Below are positions 37,649 to 50,555 of a DNA stretch of 64,000 nt, one piece after another (position 1 is the first letter of the stretch; each line of letters opens with the position of its first letter). The DNA comes from Coccinella septempunctata (taxonomy: Eukaryota > Arthropoda > Insecta > Coleoptera > Coccinellidae), in the NCBI RefSeq assembly GCF_907165205.1, contig NC_058198.1, positions 7,045,001-7,109,000 on the forward strand, in the 5' to 3' direction. The translations under genes were made by a program, and so were the position numbers. The notes below the pieces were generated by a model. That model was not told the DNA's origin and did no database searches. It was given only the letters and a program-made list of their open reading frames with translations.

Positions 37649-40374
37649 ACATATGATGTATTTCTCAATTACAACAATAAATTTAAGAAAATCTATATTT
37701 ATAATGTTCCTGCAAATCCTAGAGCCACCTAATGCAAATGTGTGTATTAGTACACTGGAAAATGAAACGATACGGTGGAATAAATACTCCCAGAGTATTT
37801 TGTGAAGATCGATGAGATCCCTTCCGAAGATTCCCTTTCGTTCAGATTTTGTTGTAGAGTAAAGTGAATGTAGGTTTCTCGCCTCAGGTTAATTTTCTCC
37901 CAAAGAGGAGTTTTATTGAAAATACGTTCCAGACAAGCCTATCTTCCTAAGATATTCCACAAAGTTTTTCGAGGACCAATATGCGGAGATTGCCTTCATC
38001 TTATGAAGTTCACGAAGCTGGTTGAATTAGACAAATCGTTTTGGGATCTCCTCCATCTTTCAAATTTTTGCTGTGACGGCAACTCACAATCTCGCTCGTA
38101 GCGGTTTCTTCATGGTTTCATCTATGGAATTCAATTGATATATTCTTCAGTAAAGGGGATTTCTAGTTTAATTTTCAGTTTACAATGATCTGAATAAAAT
38201 ACTGTTAGTGTGTATAGAAGAGAATATAAGTTATTCAAATAAATTATATGCCTTATCGATTTCTGACCCTGCTGGCATAAACCTACACTAATAAACGTAT
38301 ATGCCCACTGTTTTGATGTCTTGAAAACAGGCAAAACAACTATTAGACCTAATGTTTGTCCATTACAATTATTTTATTGTAGGATTGAAAAAAATCGATA
38401 GAATATAAAAGCAAAAATAAGTTACGTTAGAAGAATCAATGGGTTTTTGCAATGGTCATCAGGGTTCCATTAATGTGATACAAACACGCCTCATTCGGAC
38501 AACGGAAAATAAGTACAGTTCGGTCCTGACGAATTTTTAACCGATCCCATTATTTCGGGAATTTTTGAATGTCAATTTTCGACACAGGTATCCCAGAAAA
38601 AACGTAGATCTTAATATGATACATATTCACCAACTCTTCTAGTAATAAATCTCAAATTTTCATTGAGGTGCAGTGGCAATTCCAGGAGTGATTTTGGGGT
38701 GGGGGCATAATTTTATATTTAAAATTCTGATATATTATTGATATAAATAAATAGGTTTATCTTCACAACTGTAATATAAGCTGTATGCTCGAAAGAAAGC
38801 AACTTCGAAACCCATTCATATTCGAAGAGGAATATGAAATCATTTTTCGATATTCGAAAAAATATTTCTCTCAAGTTCTCACAGGGGGTTGGGGTTCATG
38901 GCCCAATCACTGGAGCCGTACTTGCGACAGGGGGTTTTCTAAAGCTTCAAGAACAGATGGAAATGTACAATCAGTGTACAGATAAGTCTTCCCCTCATGT
39001 TTCCAGATTTGGTTCGAACATGATTGATGGTACACCTTCTCAGAAACGTTGCACAAATTGGGCTAATGTGTACTTTAGATTCCATATGTGTAATGCTCCG
39101 ATATGGTACGCTTTGCTCATTAATTTGACAAGCATCAGCCAACAGGTTGAAATAACCTTATCGGAAATTACTGGATATTCCTCTGTTCGGGATGCACATG
39201 GTATGTGATAGGGATGAAGGAATTTTGCGGGCTTATATCGAAGGAAATGAGATGTTAATTTACCCAATCCATGAAATTCGGTTTTGCTGGAATAAAAATG
39301 AATGTGAATGAACAAGAAGAAGGGATGAAATCCTGAAAATACGAACTCAAAGTACTATTAATGTCAAAACTCTTTTTCAGACAATATTCACTGTGTATTC
39401 ATTCGAAACCCATATTCACTCGTTAAATCCACTTTAAAATCAATTGAATTCTAATATACAAGACTATTGGGGGGAAATTAAGGTTCAAAAGGAGCTACCA
39501 CGCTGCTCCTTCTAGTTTTATACACTTAATTTGTACTTGATTGGTTTCAAAGTGATTAGAGAAATTGATGTTACATATTGAATGGGCGATCGTTAATTGA
39601 CTAGATAATTAACTTTCTTTTCTGAATATGACCATAAACCGTCTATTAAGAACGACTGGCTTATTTTTTGTAGCAACAAAGGATCACAAACCAATTAGCG
39701 ATGAAGAAATATAGAATGCAGCAAATTCCTGAAACCAATTATTGTGTATCGTGACTTATTGACAAACAAAGCCTATTTGAACACTAATATTTTATTAGTA
39801 TGAGTAATATTACGAGATTCTTGGAAAATATACAAGGAATTGAGTTTATTTCTTCAGTTTTTCCAACCCCTGAATAACGTGTCTTTTAGTGATGAATTCT
39901 TAATTGTACTCAGCTGGCGCAGTTACTCCAAATTAAAATTCTGGATACTCGGAGGGATTTCGATGTTCCTCATAAATTTCACAAGCTGAACTACCTTAAA
40001 TCCACGAAAATTCTTGAGGAGATCAGCTTTGTACGGAAATTGCTGTTGCGTTATTTCAGCTTTGGGAAACTTTCAGTGACCTGAGAGAGCGTAAGGCTTC
40101 CATGAATTTCAAGGAAAGCTGAAAATGGGGTGCATATAGTGTGGTTACATTTCTGGTTTGTCCACTTTGCAGAATTTGAAAATATCATTTATGTGAATTC
40201 TGAAACGTCCACTTATCGATTCCACTATGGGTAATTTGGTCGATGTCTCTTCTTCGAAATATGTTCGATGACTGCTTTAATGCCTAGTAGAATATTTCAG
40301 TCATGGCTTCATCAGCCATGTAAATGCTCAAAATTTGAGGTTGATGCGAACATGTGTCAATTGTCATTGTGTCA
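37649..40374. other. No gene recognised; one 124-codon frame
   Basis: The 38834-39208 plus frame (124 codons) overlaps two minus frames of 67 and 91 codons. I recognise no domain. The rest is AT-rich and featureless. Confidence 0.45.
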
Positions 40375-40590
40375 ATGAAGATATCAATGAAAGTTTGAAG
40401 AATGTTTCGCCAAATATCCGTCACATTACATCACATCACTGGCGAGCTGTTGTAACGTCTGCGGTGGGTCAGATAAGCGTTGTAATTGCTGTAACATTGC
40501 AGACTACACATTTTCAATACAATTTTGGCTCGGAGAGGTAGTGGGCCAATCTATTCGGTTAATGCTTTGCATTTATATGCAATCATTGTC
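40375..40590 (+). repeat. Interspersed repeat, copy 1
   Basis: The segment ATCAATGAAAGTTTG, then GCGAGCTGTTGTAACGTCTG, then GCGGTGGGTCAGATAAGCG, then ACATTGCAGACTACACA and GCCAATCTATTCGGTTAA matches the reverse complement of 42690-42860 with about 15-20% difference and an extra 40-odd bases near 40400. The family is unknown to me. Confidence 0.7.
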
Positions 40591-42689
40591 AATTCTGGCC
40601 TGGTGTGGACGAACATTAAGATATCTCCCGAATTTCCACTTCAATTTTTGAGCAGAAGATGCGCTAAAGAAAAGGCTTTATGTCTTCGACCTAAGCTCCT
40701 GGTCCTCCCTCACGATACTGTTCTGAGAATAATTCTGGGACTACTATTTCATTGTGTTTAAATGACCCCTTATGTCTTGAGATACTTATTAGTGTAATCG
40801 GTATAATTAATATATGATTTTTTGCTGTTTTGATGTCCTTCTTTTCCTTTTGAAAACTTCCCCATATCGATAAGAATACCAAAAGTCCATCACTTGAATG
40901 CAGAAGAGTGAAAATACCAAGTTTAAAGGGGCTGTGCATAATGTTACATGGTATTTCTAGTAGTATTTCAATACAGCATAATATTGCGGTGTCGGTAAAT
41001 ACAATTTGCGTGATGAATGCAGTTGTTAAACCAAACAACACTTCATTTATGATTGAATAAATATTCAGCGAACAATGAAAAACGATTTCATTCGGATATG
41101 CATGATATAAATTGTGGATTAATATCTGTCTTCATCCGGAAAGCGATATGAAATATTTCACGGTTCTCTTTTACATTACACATTACAAATATTACACAAA
41201 AATTGGTGAAATTCAGAAGGGAACACTTTTCAGCCATTCAAAATTTTATTTTTTCATCCTCATTCATAATCTTTAGTTTGAAAAAAGAATTGTGAGGTGA
41301 TCTGAAACAAGGATTTGAGTTTTAATATATGTATGTTTTTGAAAAGCAAATGGAAGGCCAGTTGAAAGAGCAGATTGTAGTAATGAAGGACCAAGATTGT
41401 TAGACGTTTATTCTGTTGAAGAAAGTGCTCATCTCGCAGTGAGTTTAAAATTTGAATTAATGTCGACATTTCCAAACTTCTTCAATCAATCCAAGAGGTT
41501 TTTATAACCTAGAATCTTAATTTTGATAGGTATATTTCTAGCAGAATTTGAATTTTTCAAAAACAAAGCGAAACGATTAGATTGATGAAATGGCTAACCA
41601 AGATTGCCGTCTATTTAAGCTATAGGAAGAAGTCCATTGTTCAATATATCAAAAATGTGTGGAGACTTCGAACACCAAACCTCCTCCTACAGCTCATTTC
41701 CAAAATTTTACTTCATCTGTGACAAAAACGATCCCAAAAGGTTCCGAATACTCGATCGCTATTCACGAAGAATTTTTATATTTTTTCTTTTATCCGCCAA
41801 GTTTTCCTTTCCCTTCCCAAGAGCGAACGTATCCCAAGCATGGGCGTAAATCGATGAATAAACGAAACACAAGTCATCCCAAAGTGGTTGTTTCCTACGA
41901 GGGTACTGAGAATTGGAATGATATATCTTAAAGAAAAACTAATGTTATTGTGGAAAGATTCATGAGAAATGCATGAGTGTACACACTTATGTATTTTGTT
42001 CACGTGAAGGCCTTCGGAATTCAATTTATGGAATCTTGGACCCGGTCTCGAACAGCATCGTGTATATCCCAGCGAAATTCTTCTCGGCCTCGATTCTTTC
42101 GTATAATAAACGGATATTTATACTTGTTTCCTAAGTGTCGTCCTGATAGTTACTTCGGAATCTCGTGATCCAGTTGAGCGGTGCCTGGGAAGGTAATAAG
42201 GGTACCGTTCAAATCCTGAGGCTTCGAAAGGGGAAGATTGTCGGGGATATTATTCAAGAGGAAAAAATCCTACTTTCAACTCGCCTCGGAAAATTCTTTT
42301 CCTATCGTTAGTCGTCAAGCCGGAATTAACATAAACTGGAAATGCGAAGATTTATTCCGAACGCCGGGAGGAAGAAGAATATTGGACCGGGGAAATTAGT
42401 GGATTGAATTGATTTTCGCGAAGTTTCCCAAATTCGTGGGCCATTTTTCAAGCGGCAAATAATCACTTCCAGCGCCCTTGGAGACGGTTTTCCACCTGTG
42501 AATTCAATTTTTTTCAGTTTAACAGTTTTTTCTTCGATATTTGGTCTCCATTACAAAATCGTCAAGCGATTTTTCTCAAAGGAAAACCACCCGGTGAAAA
42601 GCTGGTGCTTGTCGCCTTGGTCCTTTCAGGGCGTTGAATTTCACCATGTTTCTATGCTCCACTCGTTCATCAACATGTTTACACTGATA
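40591..42689. other. No gene recognised
   Basis: A 116-codon minus frame (40691-41041) is hydrophobic and unassigned. Frames at 41637-42024 on both strands shadow one another. No element ends were seen. Confidence 0.45.
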
Positions 42690-42860
42690 AGGATATGATC
42701 TTGTGTTAACTGAATGGATTGATCCACTGCCACTCCAGACCAAAATTGTGATTAACATGGTCTGCAATGTCAGCACAATCACACCGCTTACCTGATCCAC
42801 CGCAGACATTACAACAGTTCGCCAAAGCTTTGACGAACTTTCATTGATGACCTCATTGCA
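42690..42860 (-). repeat. Interspersed repeat, copy 2
   Basis: Reverse-complement partner of 40375-40590. On the minus strand it begins immediately after the ATGAATGAATG tail of the RTE-type LINE, so it is either the target into which the LINE inserted or an extension of the LINE's own 3' end. Because copy 1 has no LINE sequence next to it, the first is more likely. Confidence 0.65.
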
Positions 42861-44390
42861 TTCATTCATTAATTAATTCATTGCTGTATCCCGTTACCGA
42901 GAAAAAATCTACAAAAAGACTCAAAAGGAAAACTATCGGTGCGATCAAACTTATAGTTTCTTAGGGCTACTTGCGACTGTGTGCCCTACAGATCCTTCCA
43001 CACTCCGGGCATGGTCACCAACCAGATCTGGCCGTCACTGTATTCTTCTAGAGTCTCCACTATAACTGTGGATCAAAGACCTCCACTGTGATCTTTCTAA
43101 GGCTAGTTGTTCCCAGTTATGAATGGCATTAACTGATTTTAGGGATTGATGTAGTATATCCTTAAACCAGTTGTACTGGCCGCTTGGTTTCCGAACTCTC
43201 TCTGTGAATTCGCCATACAGAGCTATTTTGGGGAGTCTTGTGTCTTCTATCCTTAGAATGTGGCCGCTCCAACTGAGTCGGACCCTCGTTACTTGAGTCT
43301 CAATTGAAATACAACTCGCGCGCTGCAAGACTTCCCCATTTGAAACTTTGTCGAACCATCTGATGTGCATTATGTGTCTTAGATGACGTTGTTGCGTTTG
43401 TTCATGTTGTTTAATATGTCGCCTGTAGGTCGTCCAGCTTTCGCTACCGTAAAGAAGCGTTGGGAGGACCACTGCTTTGTAAACAGCTGTCTTGGTCTTC
43501 AGATTGAGGTCGTGGTTTTGAAACACTCTATCCTTTAGCTTCCAGAATGCCCAATATGCCGAATTGATAAGATTGTGTATTTCAGTGTCCAGGTTAGCCC
43601 TAGTATTTATGGAGCTTCCCAAGTATTTGAACTGCCCGACCTGTTCTAGAGTTCCATCCTCCAGGCTGATATCTGTTTGAAGGCTTTCTGGCGGACCTAC
43701 CATTTTGGTTTTGACAATATTGAGTCTAAGGCCTTAAGCTTCGTATATATGTTTATAGGTATCCAACATTATCTGTTGATCCTCTGAGCTGCTAGTGCGC
43801 AGTCGTCTGCATATTGTTCCTTTATAAACTTTGTACGGGTTTTTGCTCTGAGGCGCTTCAGATTAAGCAAGCCTCCATCAAATCAGAATCTTAATCTCAC
43901 ACGTCTCACAGGCATACTCATGTCAGCATTTATTATCGGGACAACTATGGCGAAAATATTAATCATTTAAGGCGCTAACACGGAGCCTTGCTTTATTCCA
44001 GAGTTGGTTAAAAAATGGTCGGTTGTAGAGCCATTATGCTGTATCCTAGCGGTGTTGTTGGTATGGAGGCCTTTACACACTCCTAAGAATTCTTCGGGTA
44101 CTCCAAGGCGTCCCATGATTTTCCATAGCGCTCTTCGATTCACCGAGTCGAAGACCTTACTTAAATCGATGTAGGCTGCATAGATCCTTGATTGTTGTTC
44201 ACGGGCCTTCTCTTGCAGCTGTCGCAGTGTGAAAATTAAGTCCACCGTACCTCGATTTGATCGAAAGCCCCACTGGGATTCAGGTTATAGCTTTTTTAAG
44301 AGTGAATCCGACGATTAGCCATAATCTTCGAGAGAATTTTACAGGCCACACTAAGCAAAGATGTAATTGTTGCAATTTGACGTATCGCCT
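42861..44390 (-). mobile_element. RTE-type LINE, 5'-truncated and decayed
   Basis: Minus-strand element with recognisable RT fingers, palm and C-terminal domain, ending in a short-repeat tail (TTAATGAATGAATG in minus orientation, 42861-42880), as is usual for the RTE clade. The endonuclease domain is missing on the 5' side. Several frameshifts and stops show it is long dead. No target duplication was identified. Confidence 0.75.
42975..44390 (-). pseudogene. RTE-type reverse transcriptase, broken
   Basis: From the 5' side on the minus strand: SLLSVACKILSKIM at about 44330-44365. After a stop and frameshift comes SQWGFRSNRGTVDLIFTLRQ (44215-44275), then AAYIDLSKVFDSVNRRAL (motif A) and NSGIKQGSVLAP (motif B). 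A stop and shifts follow, then QYADDCALAA (motif C, near 43798-43818), then a 222-codon frame (43035-43703) with FKYLGSSINTRANLDTEI and VVLPTLLYGSESWT, the standard RTE thumb and connection. A final shift near 43020 puts CPECGRICRAHS, a zinc-finger start, in another frame. The YADD aspartates survive, but the protein cannot be made. Confidence 0.85.
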
Positions 44391-47300
44391 CATTGACACG
44401 AACATGGAAACATATTTTTGGATTTATTGGATACTGCCTGGGGAGTCAATGGACTCACTTTGATCGCCCCTGGAATGGAATTGGTTCTTAAAATCTGTAT
44501 TAAAATTTGTCCAATTTGAAAATTGGTCAGACTTCACCGCATGATACTCAATTTACTTTTTTTTATGTCGAAATCACATAGTATTGCAATTTAAAATGAT
44601 CAAAGATTGTTTCCCAGTGGAAATTAATCCAGCTAGATCTCAATCTTCATCGAATCCCTCGGAAATATCCCTACAAATTACATCTTACGATAGTCGATAT
44701 CAACAGCAGATGTATTTATTAATTTCTCTCAGGAATTGAAAAGATCAAGGGTTTGAGTTCTTCGAGGAAAAATTAAATACGTGATTCCCACCGATTCAAA
44801 ATAATGAGAATGAAACGTATAAATTTTTCGCGCCAACACAAATTTGGCGTTAGTCTCAACTTTGCGGAATTAACTCAATAGGTTATGGTCACATGGGGCT
44901 TTTATTGAATTTTTACGCGAAGCTCCATTTAATACATTCAAATCCGGGCTGATTTATGGGATCCTATTACGCTTGCCCCAGTTTGAAACAATACGAGCAA
45001 CAGGGACGTACGATGAAAAAACAACGTTTTGCCGAACTATTCATCATTTTCAGCTGTGGAGAACCAAATGGTCATTCCATTTCTGTGTTCCATCGGAAGT
45101 AGTGTTGGGGTAAGTTTCAAGGACCAACTTTCATGTTTTTCAGGAGAAAAAGTGAAAGCAACTCACCCTTTCTCAAGAATTATTTCGAGGTTATCCATCT
45201 TTATCCCAGAAAACAAAATATTCATTGAAAATATCCAGAAATTTATTTAAAAAAATTGCCAGCACCCATACAATATTTTTTGTCGTGCAATGTAATTCAA
45301 TGAAAAGTAAGAAAAATGAGAATATCATATAGCATTAACCAGATTGTTCTTCGCGAACCGCTTGCAAAACCCATGATACAAATCTGTAGGTGTCTAGTAA
45401 TGTTGAAATTCTGAATGAACCTAAATCATGACAGTCTTTCCTTTTCAAAGCTGCCATTTCACTCAGCAAAACTGAGGGATTCTCTCGTTTCGAATTTATA
45501 TTACATTTGAGTTAGTTTTCCGTGGAACATATTTCAGCAGTTCTCATCTTTGGTGTTTCTATTCTTCTTCAGACCACAAGAGGCTGAAAAATTAAATGGT
45601 GCGAAAGGAACGTTTTACATGTATGGCAGAGATAAAATGCCTTGCTAGCGTTGTTAGAGGTCCTCGTAATCCCTAGGCAGCCATAACGATAGCATCTAAG
45701 GGCAGTCGCAATGTTAAATCCAGACAAATTCGAATCCGTAAGGGGAGACGAAAGTGAAAACACAAATTATGAAATTTTTATATCCATCGGGAGTTAGATC
45801 CCTATGATCTTTTGTGAGAGAAGTTCCCTTCACCGAAGTTTCTATTTTGGTTGACAAGAATTCTTGCTCTACAAAGGTTGAGGGAGTTCAAACATTTTGG
45901 ACTATTTCCAAAGTTTCCATTTTTTTCATGATTTTTTTCAATATGGGAAAGCTTAATGTTCACTCACTATCTAACTCATCCTTAGGCCTATTTTTTTCTA
46001 GGTTTCAGGTGTCATAAAAAATGGGTTCACCCAAAAATTTAAGGAAACAGTCATAAAAAACTTCCTCAACTTTTGTAGAGCAGAATATTAAGTCGTTCAC
46101 CTTAGTATTTCCAAATCTAACAAAAAACAGTATAATGAAAACAAACATCTTTGATCTTTAAATTATGAAATTTCGATACCTTCTGATATATATCTCGTTG
46201 AGTGATGAAGATATACAATGTATGAATTATAGGGGTGAAACCATCTACAGTGTTATTGGATAGTTATCCTAAACGTAACAACTTGTAATCGAGAAAGATA
46301 TGATCACGTATAAACTCGTGGATTTAGTATCATAATCGCTGGTGTTTTATAGCGCCTCTCAATTTTCAGCACATTCTGAAACTCATCCTCCAAGCTTCTT
46401 GCACAAAAACTTTATTCGCGTGAATTTTCATGGAGAATATCAACGCGAGCTACTCCGAAGAATATTAAAATTAGAATGAAGTGATTTCACTACGTTGTTC
46501 ATTTTTAAAATAGGTTTTTGCTTTATTTTATTCAAAGTATCTTCTTCACTCAATACCACTCAATGGGTTGCGAATTTCAGCTGATTGTTATTGTGTATAT
46601 TGAGCAACTGAACAGGTGAAAATGCAATTACTTACCCCAACGGGTTTAAGAAGAAACACAGATGCATCTACACTGATCTGGTAGCAGAAAGGGGGTTCCT
46701 AAAGGGAAGGGAAACAAGGCTATCACCTGGTTGATAGAGAAACACGAAGCACTCCACTCAAAGTTGCTCAATATCATTCTAGTTCGATTAAAACAGATGA
46801 TTTCACAATACTATTATAATTATTGCGAATGAAAGGCAGACAGTTTGTTTTCTGTTCGCAAGGCGTCGCCACCAACTGGGACAAAATCCGCCTGACACAC
46901 CCAAGTCTGGCAACCTAACATGTTCACTCGTAAGCGAATATGTTATAGGTGAGAATGAGTTCACAAACGTATAACAATAATTTCTCAAAACAATTTCGTA
47001 CAATTAGAAACAAAGATACTTCAAATTCCATTGCAGAAAAACATTATAAGAAGATGCATCATTCAGCTGATGAATCTCAGAAATGACATTGCTGCTCGTG
47101 AACGAAATAAAACAATTCCCACGTGAATGTGCTCTTTTTTGATAGAAAATTCAAGAGAGAAATATTCGGAATTTCAACGTTAATTCGGCACCTCCGTCTC
47201 CGCAGCTATTAGGAAGGAGCAGGCTACCAAAAATCTCCGGCTGACCTAGATTCCTTCCAGTATGAACGCGGGCTAGAAGTGGCGGTGCTCAGATGAATTT

Positions 47301-49259
47301 CATTAAAACAGAGATGAGCAATTTCAATTCTTCGATTCCCGGAATTTAGTTCGGAATTCCTACTTTCGAATAACTTTCTGACAGCGATCGCGGGCCTGCA
47401 AACTTTCATTTCTCACCTTTTATTACATGTCTTAAATACCGCCACTGACTGCCGAATTCTCATTCTGCCTTTTTGATAGAAGTAAAGGCTATCACTCCTT
47501 TTGTCTCGAGTTAAAATCGTTTCAGCGCGTTCAGTTCATCCGGAGTTATTCCTGGGGAGAATTTTCATTTAACAACCAGGAAGCATTCACAAACTCGTTA
47601 CTTGAATTCCGGGATGTATTGTAGATCTCTCCCTTCTTATAACATATATCAAGTTCAGCGCTCGATTGTATTATTTATGACATAACTGTCCGCTGTTATA
47701 CGTAATTCAAAATTGAATTCGTTCCAACAACCATGCGTCAATTTTGGCAATATAACGCAGATGCAAACCTCCAATTCTTCAGATCGCACATGCGTCAATA
47801 ACAAACTCGAAAAAACTATTTGTGCCTACGCATGTCAAATAGAGCTGGAGAGAATGTCAAATATGGCCGGTGATATCGACTCGTTTTTGAACGCCATAAT
47901 TTATTTTTTCGATGGATCTTCATGAATGGTAATAATTAGAACCCTATTAAATTTCCAATTATAATTCACTGGATTAGAACAGGGAAAAAGACACTCATTT
48001 GATATTTCCACTGGAGAGAATATCGAAAAATATGACCCTAACATTTATTGAATTGAGCTAATCTATACAGACTTATTGAAATCCAATGAATTACCACTTG
48101 GAGATTCTCGTCATGCATGCCCTGCATATTTCATTGGTTAGAAATCGGAGTAAAGTGTGTTTATACACCCGTATGGCCTACACCGTCATGCTGGAGGTAT
48201 GTTCAATTAATTTGGATAAAAAGGTGTCTTATTAAATAATTCAGTTGCTTTTCGTACATCCCAGAATCATGTTACAAAATCTGGGCCTGTTCTCGAGATT
48301 GTTGCTCGAAAAATCCTGATTCCCTCGGAGCATGTAGGATAAATTATTCACCAACAAATAAATCCCCAGGAAGCTCCACAAGATCTGGATATATTTCATC
48401 AGTTTCCACTGTGAAGGGGTTAGCTAAATTGCTTATAAATTGAAGTCTCGAGCTCATCAGGGTGCCAGAAAGGGAATATAAAAACTGAAGAGCTGCGAAT
48501 TAGGGGAAATATGCATATGATCATTATTTAATAATTGAGATGCTCAGAAAATAACATCTCGACTTCAGGTATTCTGTACAAACTCATGTCCTAATCAATA
48601 ATTGAATTTTAGGTTCATGTCTGGCCCTTGTGGGTAAGAAATAAGTGTTAGCATCACTTTTCTTCAAGTTTCTCCCTTTTTTCTTCAGAAAGACTTATAG
48701 TTCTCTCAGTCCACTAGATGTTTAGCACTAGATGTGATTGCAAAACGTATGAGGAAACCTTATACGGGGTGTTCTATGGCAAAATTTGCGTAAAGATGAT
48801 CTGAGTTAGACAGATTAGGAGGAATCAATGCATATTTTGCAATTCAACGGTCTCATAAAGAATACACAAAAAATTCGAATCCATCTCGACGACATATAAA
48901 CATAGATATGTTGTTCTTCCTGTTTCTGGGAGTCATGTTTCTTTTATTGCCTCAATGTACTCCGAAATTAGGTTTAGCCTTCCTGACAACTTCGATAGTC
49001 GTCCAATCACTTATAACTGGACATTTGCGAACGAATGTCAGTTTTCCGTGATTCGAATTTCTTTCCCGGAACTGGAAATGAAATCTGCGAGACGTGCGTT
49101 GGAGCTTAATTCGACGATTTGCAATTAGATAAGCGTCTGAAAGGGCCAATTTCACCTTTTCTCAACTGCTTCACCGTCTTAGTGGATCCCCTTTCTTTTT
49201 CTATCTATCCACCTTGGAACTTTCGATTGTACCTGATCGTTGACGAATTTATCTATATA
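44391..49259. other. No gene recognised
   Basis: Nearly 5 kb with frames of at most 73 codons, all without recognisable domains (for example 45029-45250, 47713-47925 and 48952-49155). No repeats related to the families in the window and no RNA genes were seen. Confidence 0.5.
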
Positions 49260-49443
49260 CACTGCTCAACAATTGATAAGGACCACTGACCTTCCATCAA
49301 TTTCGGGAAAATTCATTTCTGAAAAAACAACAAGAATATCAACTGAACATACTCTGGTTACTCTGGTATCTGATCAAAATGAACATTTTGAAGCGAAATA
49401 AATTGATGGAAGCTCAGTGATCCGTGTCAATTGTTGAGCAGTG
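49260..49443. mobile_element. 184-bp MITE with 44-bp terminal inverted repeats
   Basis: The left end CACTGCTCAACAATTGATAA is mirrored by the right end, which in reverse reads CACTGCTCAACAATTGACAC. The match continues through GATCCACTGA-like and CTTCCATCAATTT sequence for about 44 bp with few mismatches. TA precedes the left end; the right flank is TGCATA, so the duplication is not clean. A CACTG terminus with a TA flank suggests a Tc1/mariner-type MITE. Only one copy is in this window. Confidence 0.8.
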
Positions 49444-50301
49444 TGCATATGTCGACAAATAATCACAGGAATGTGGAATATTATAATGGAATGAATATTC
49501 CAATCATCATTCCAACATACATAGAAAGAAATTTTGTCATACTTCACTTTCTTTTCAACTATGAGTTTGAATAGAGAGGTACTGAATATCTATGACCATT
49601 TACCACAATTTCAAGATTCAGAATATGGTGAACGAATGTTCACCCGAAGAAAATATCCATTTTCATTTTCGCCCCCGCGTAAGTGTGAAGCTTTCAGACG
49701 AATGGAATCAATTGAGATCGAAAGGAGGTTGAATAAACCTTGTTAATTCCTTCTTTGAAGATTTTTCTCTCGTGCAAGATACCTCAGATTCATAATTTCA
49801 TGGATTCGAATGGTAACTTGGGAAACTTCACCTATTCAGACACTTATTTTACGCGTCTAACACAGTGGAATATGAGAGTGTTGGCGTGTTTTAGTATTCT
49901 TTTATCTCCCGTGAAGAATCTTGAGGATCCATTTAGTCCTTTTACATCTCCTTTCAGAGATTCATTTGTGGAATTCCGATTTGCGGAGCCTCGCCATAGA
50001 CTATTCAGGAATTTTAGACCGCCGTAGCAGCTATACTTAATTCCTATTGCTCTTGAAGGGAACCACAAAGGATTTTACAAATGTTTTAGTGTTTTCGATT
50101 TACTTTGAGGGGAATAATCGCGCTATGTGTTTCCTTTTATGTCTTAGATCCGTATCCGGCATTGAACGCATCAAATTCTTCGAGAATGGAAGAACTGACG
50201 CCTCAGATAGCACTCCTGGCTCTGGTCGACTCATCTCAAGCATTGAAAGTAGAGATTGATTGTTGAGAAATGAATATCAACAAGTTTTACTCTCTGAATT
50301 G
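49444..50301. other. No gene recognised
   Basis: Frames of 70 codons (49534-49746, +) and 95 codons (49740-50027, +) overlap by a few bases and are shadowed by a 74-codon minus frame. No domain was recognised. Confidence 0.45.
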
Positions 50302-50555
50302 AACTAGCCAATTTGCCATCGTCGGGACAACTAAACGGAGAACGTTCCACCGAAGAAGAGCAGATGCTGACCATGACTTCGGTCTGATTTGACCCTGTCA
50401 GAGCAGCACGATGGAAAAATGGATGGACCCTAATTGAATACTGGCAGTGGCAGTCGCTTCTTATCTAGCGCCACGTAGTATCATGGTCAGCATCTGCTCT
50501 TCTTCGGTGGAACGTTTTCCATTTAGTTGTCCTGACGATGGCAAATTGGCTAGTT
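50302..50555. mobile_element. 254-bp foldback MITE with 75-bp terminal inverted repeats
   Basis: The arms start AACTAGCCAATTTGCCATCG and run 75 bp to CTGACCATGA with only three mismatches (G/A near base 23, C/T near 35, G/A near 38). The unpaired centre is about 100 bp. GAATT lies on both sides (50296-50300 and 50556-50560), though one extra G precedes the left arm, so the target duplication is probable rather than certain. There is no coding capacity. Confidence 0.85.

Noticed and set aside
44257..44463. Plus-strand 68-codon frame with a CNCCN motif resembling the repeat at 40375
   Set aside because: It is antisense to the RTE reverse transcriptase (SLLSVACKILSKIM), which explains the sequence.
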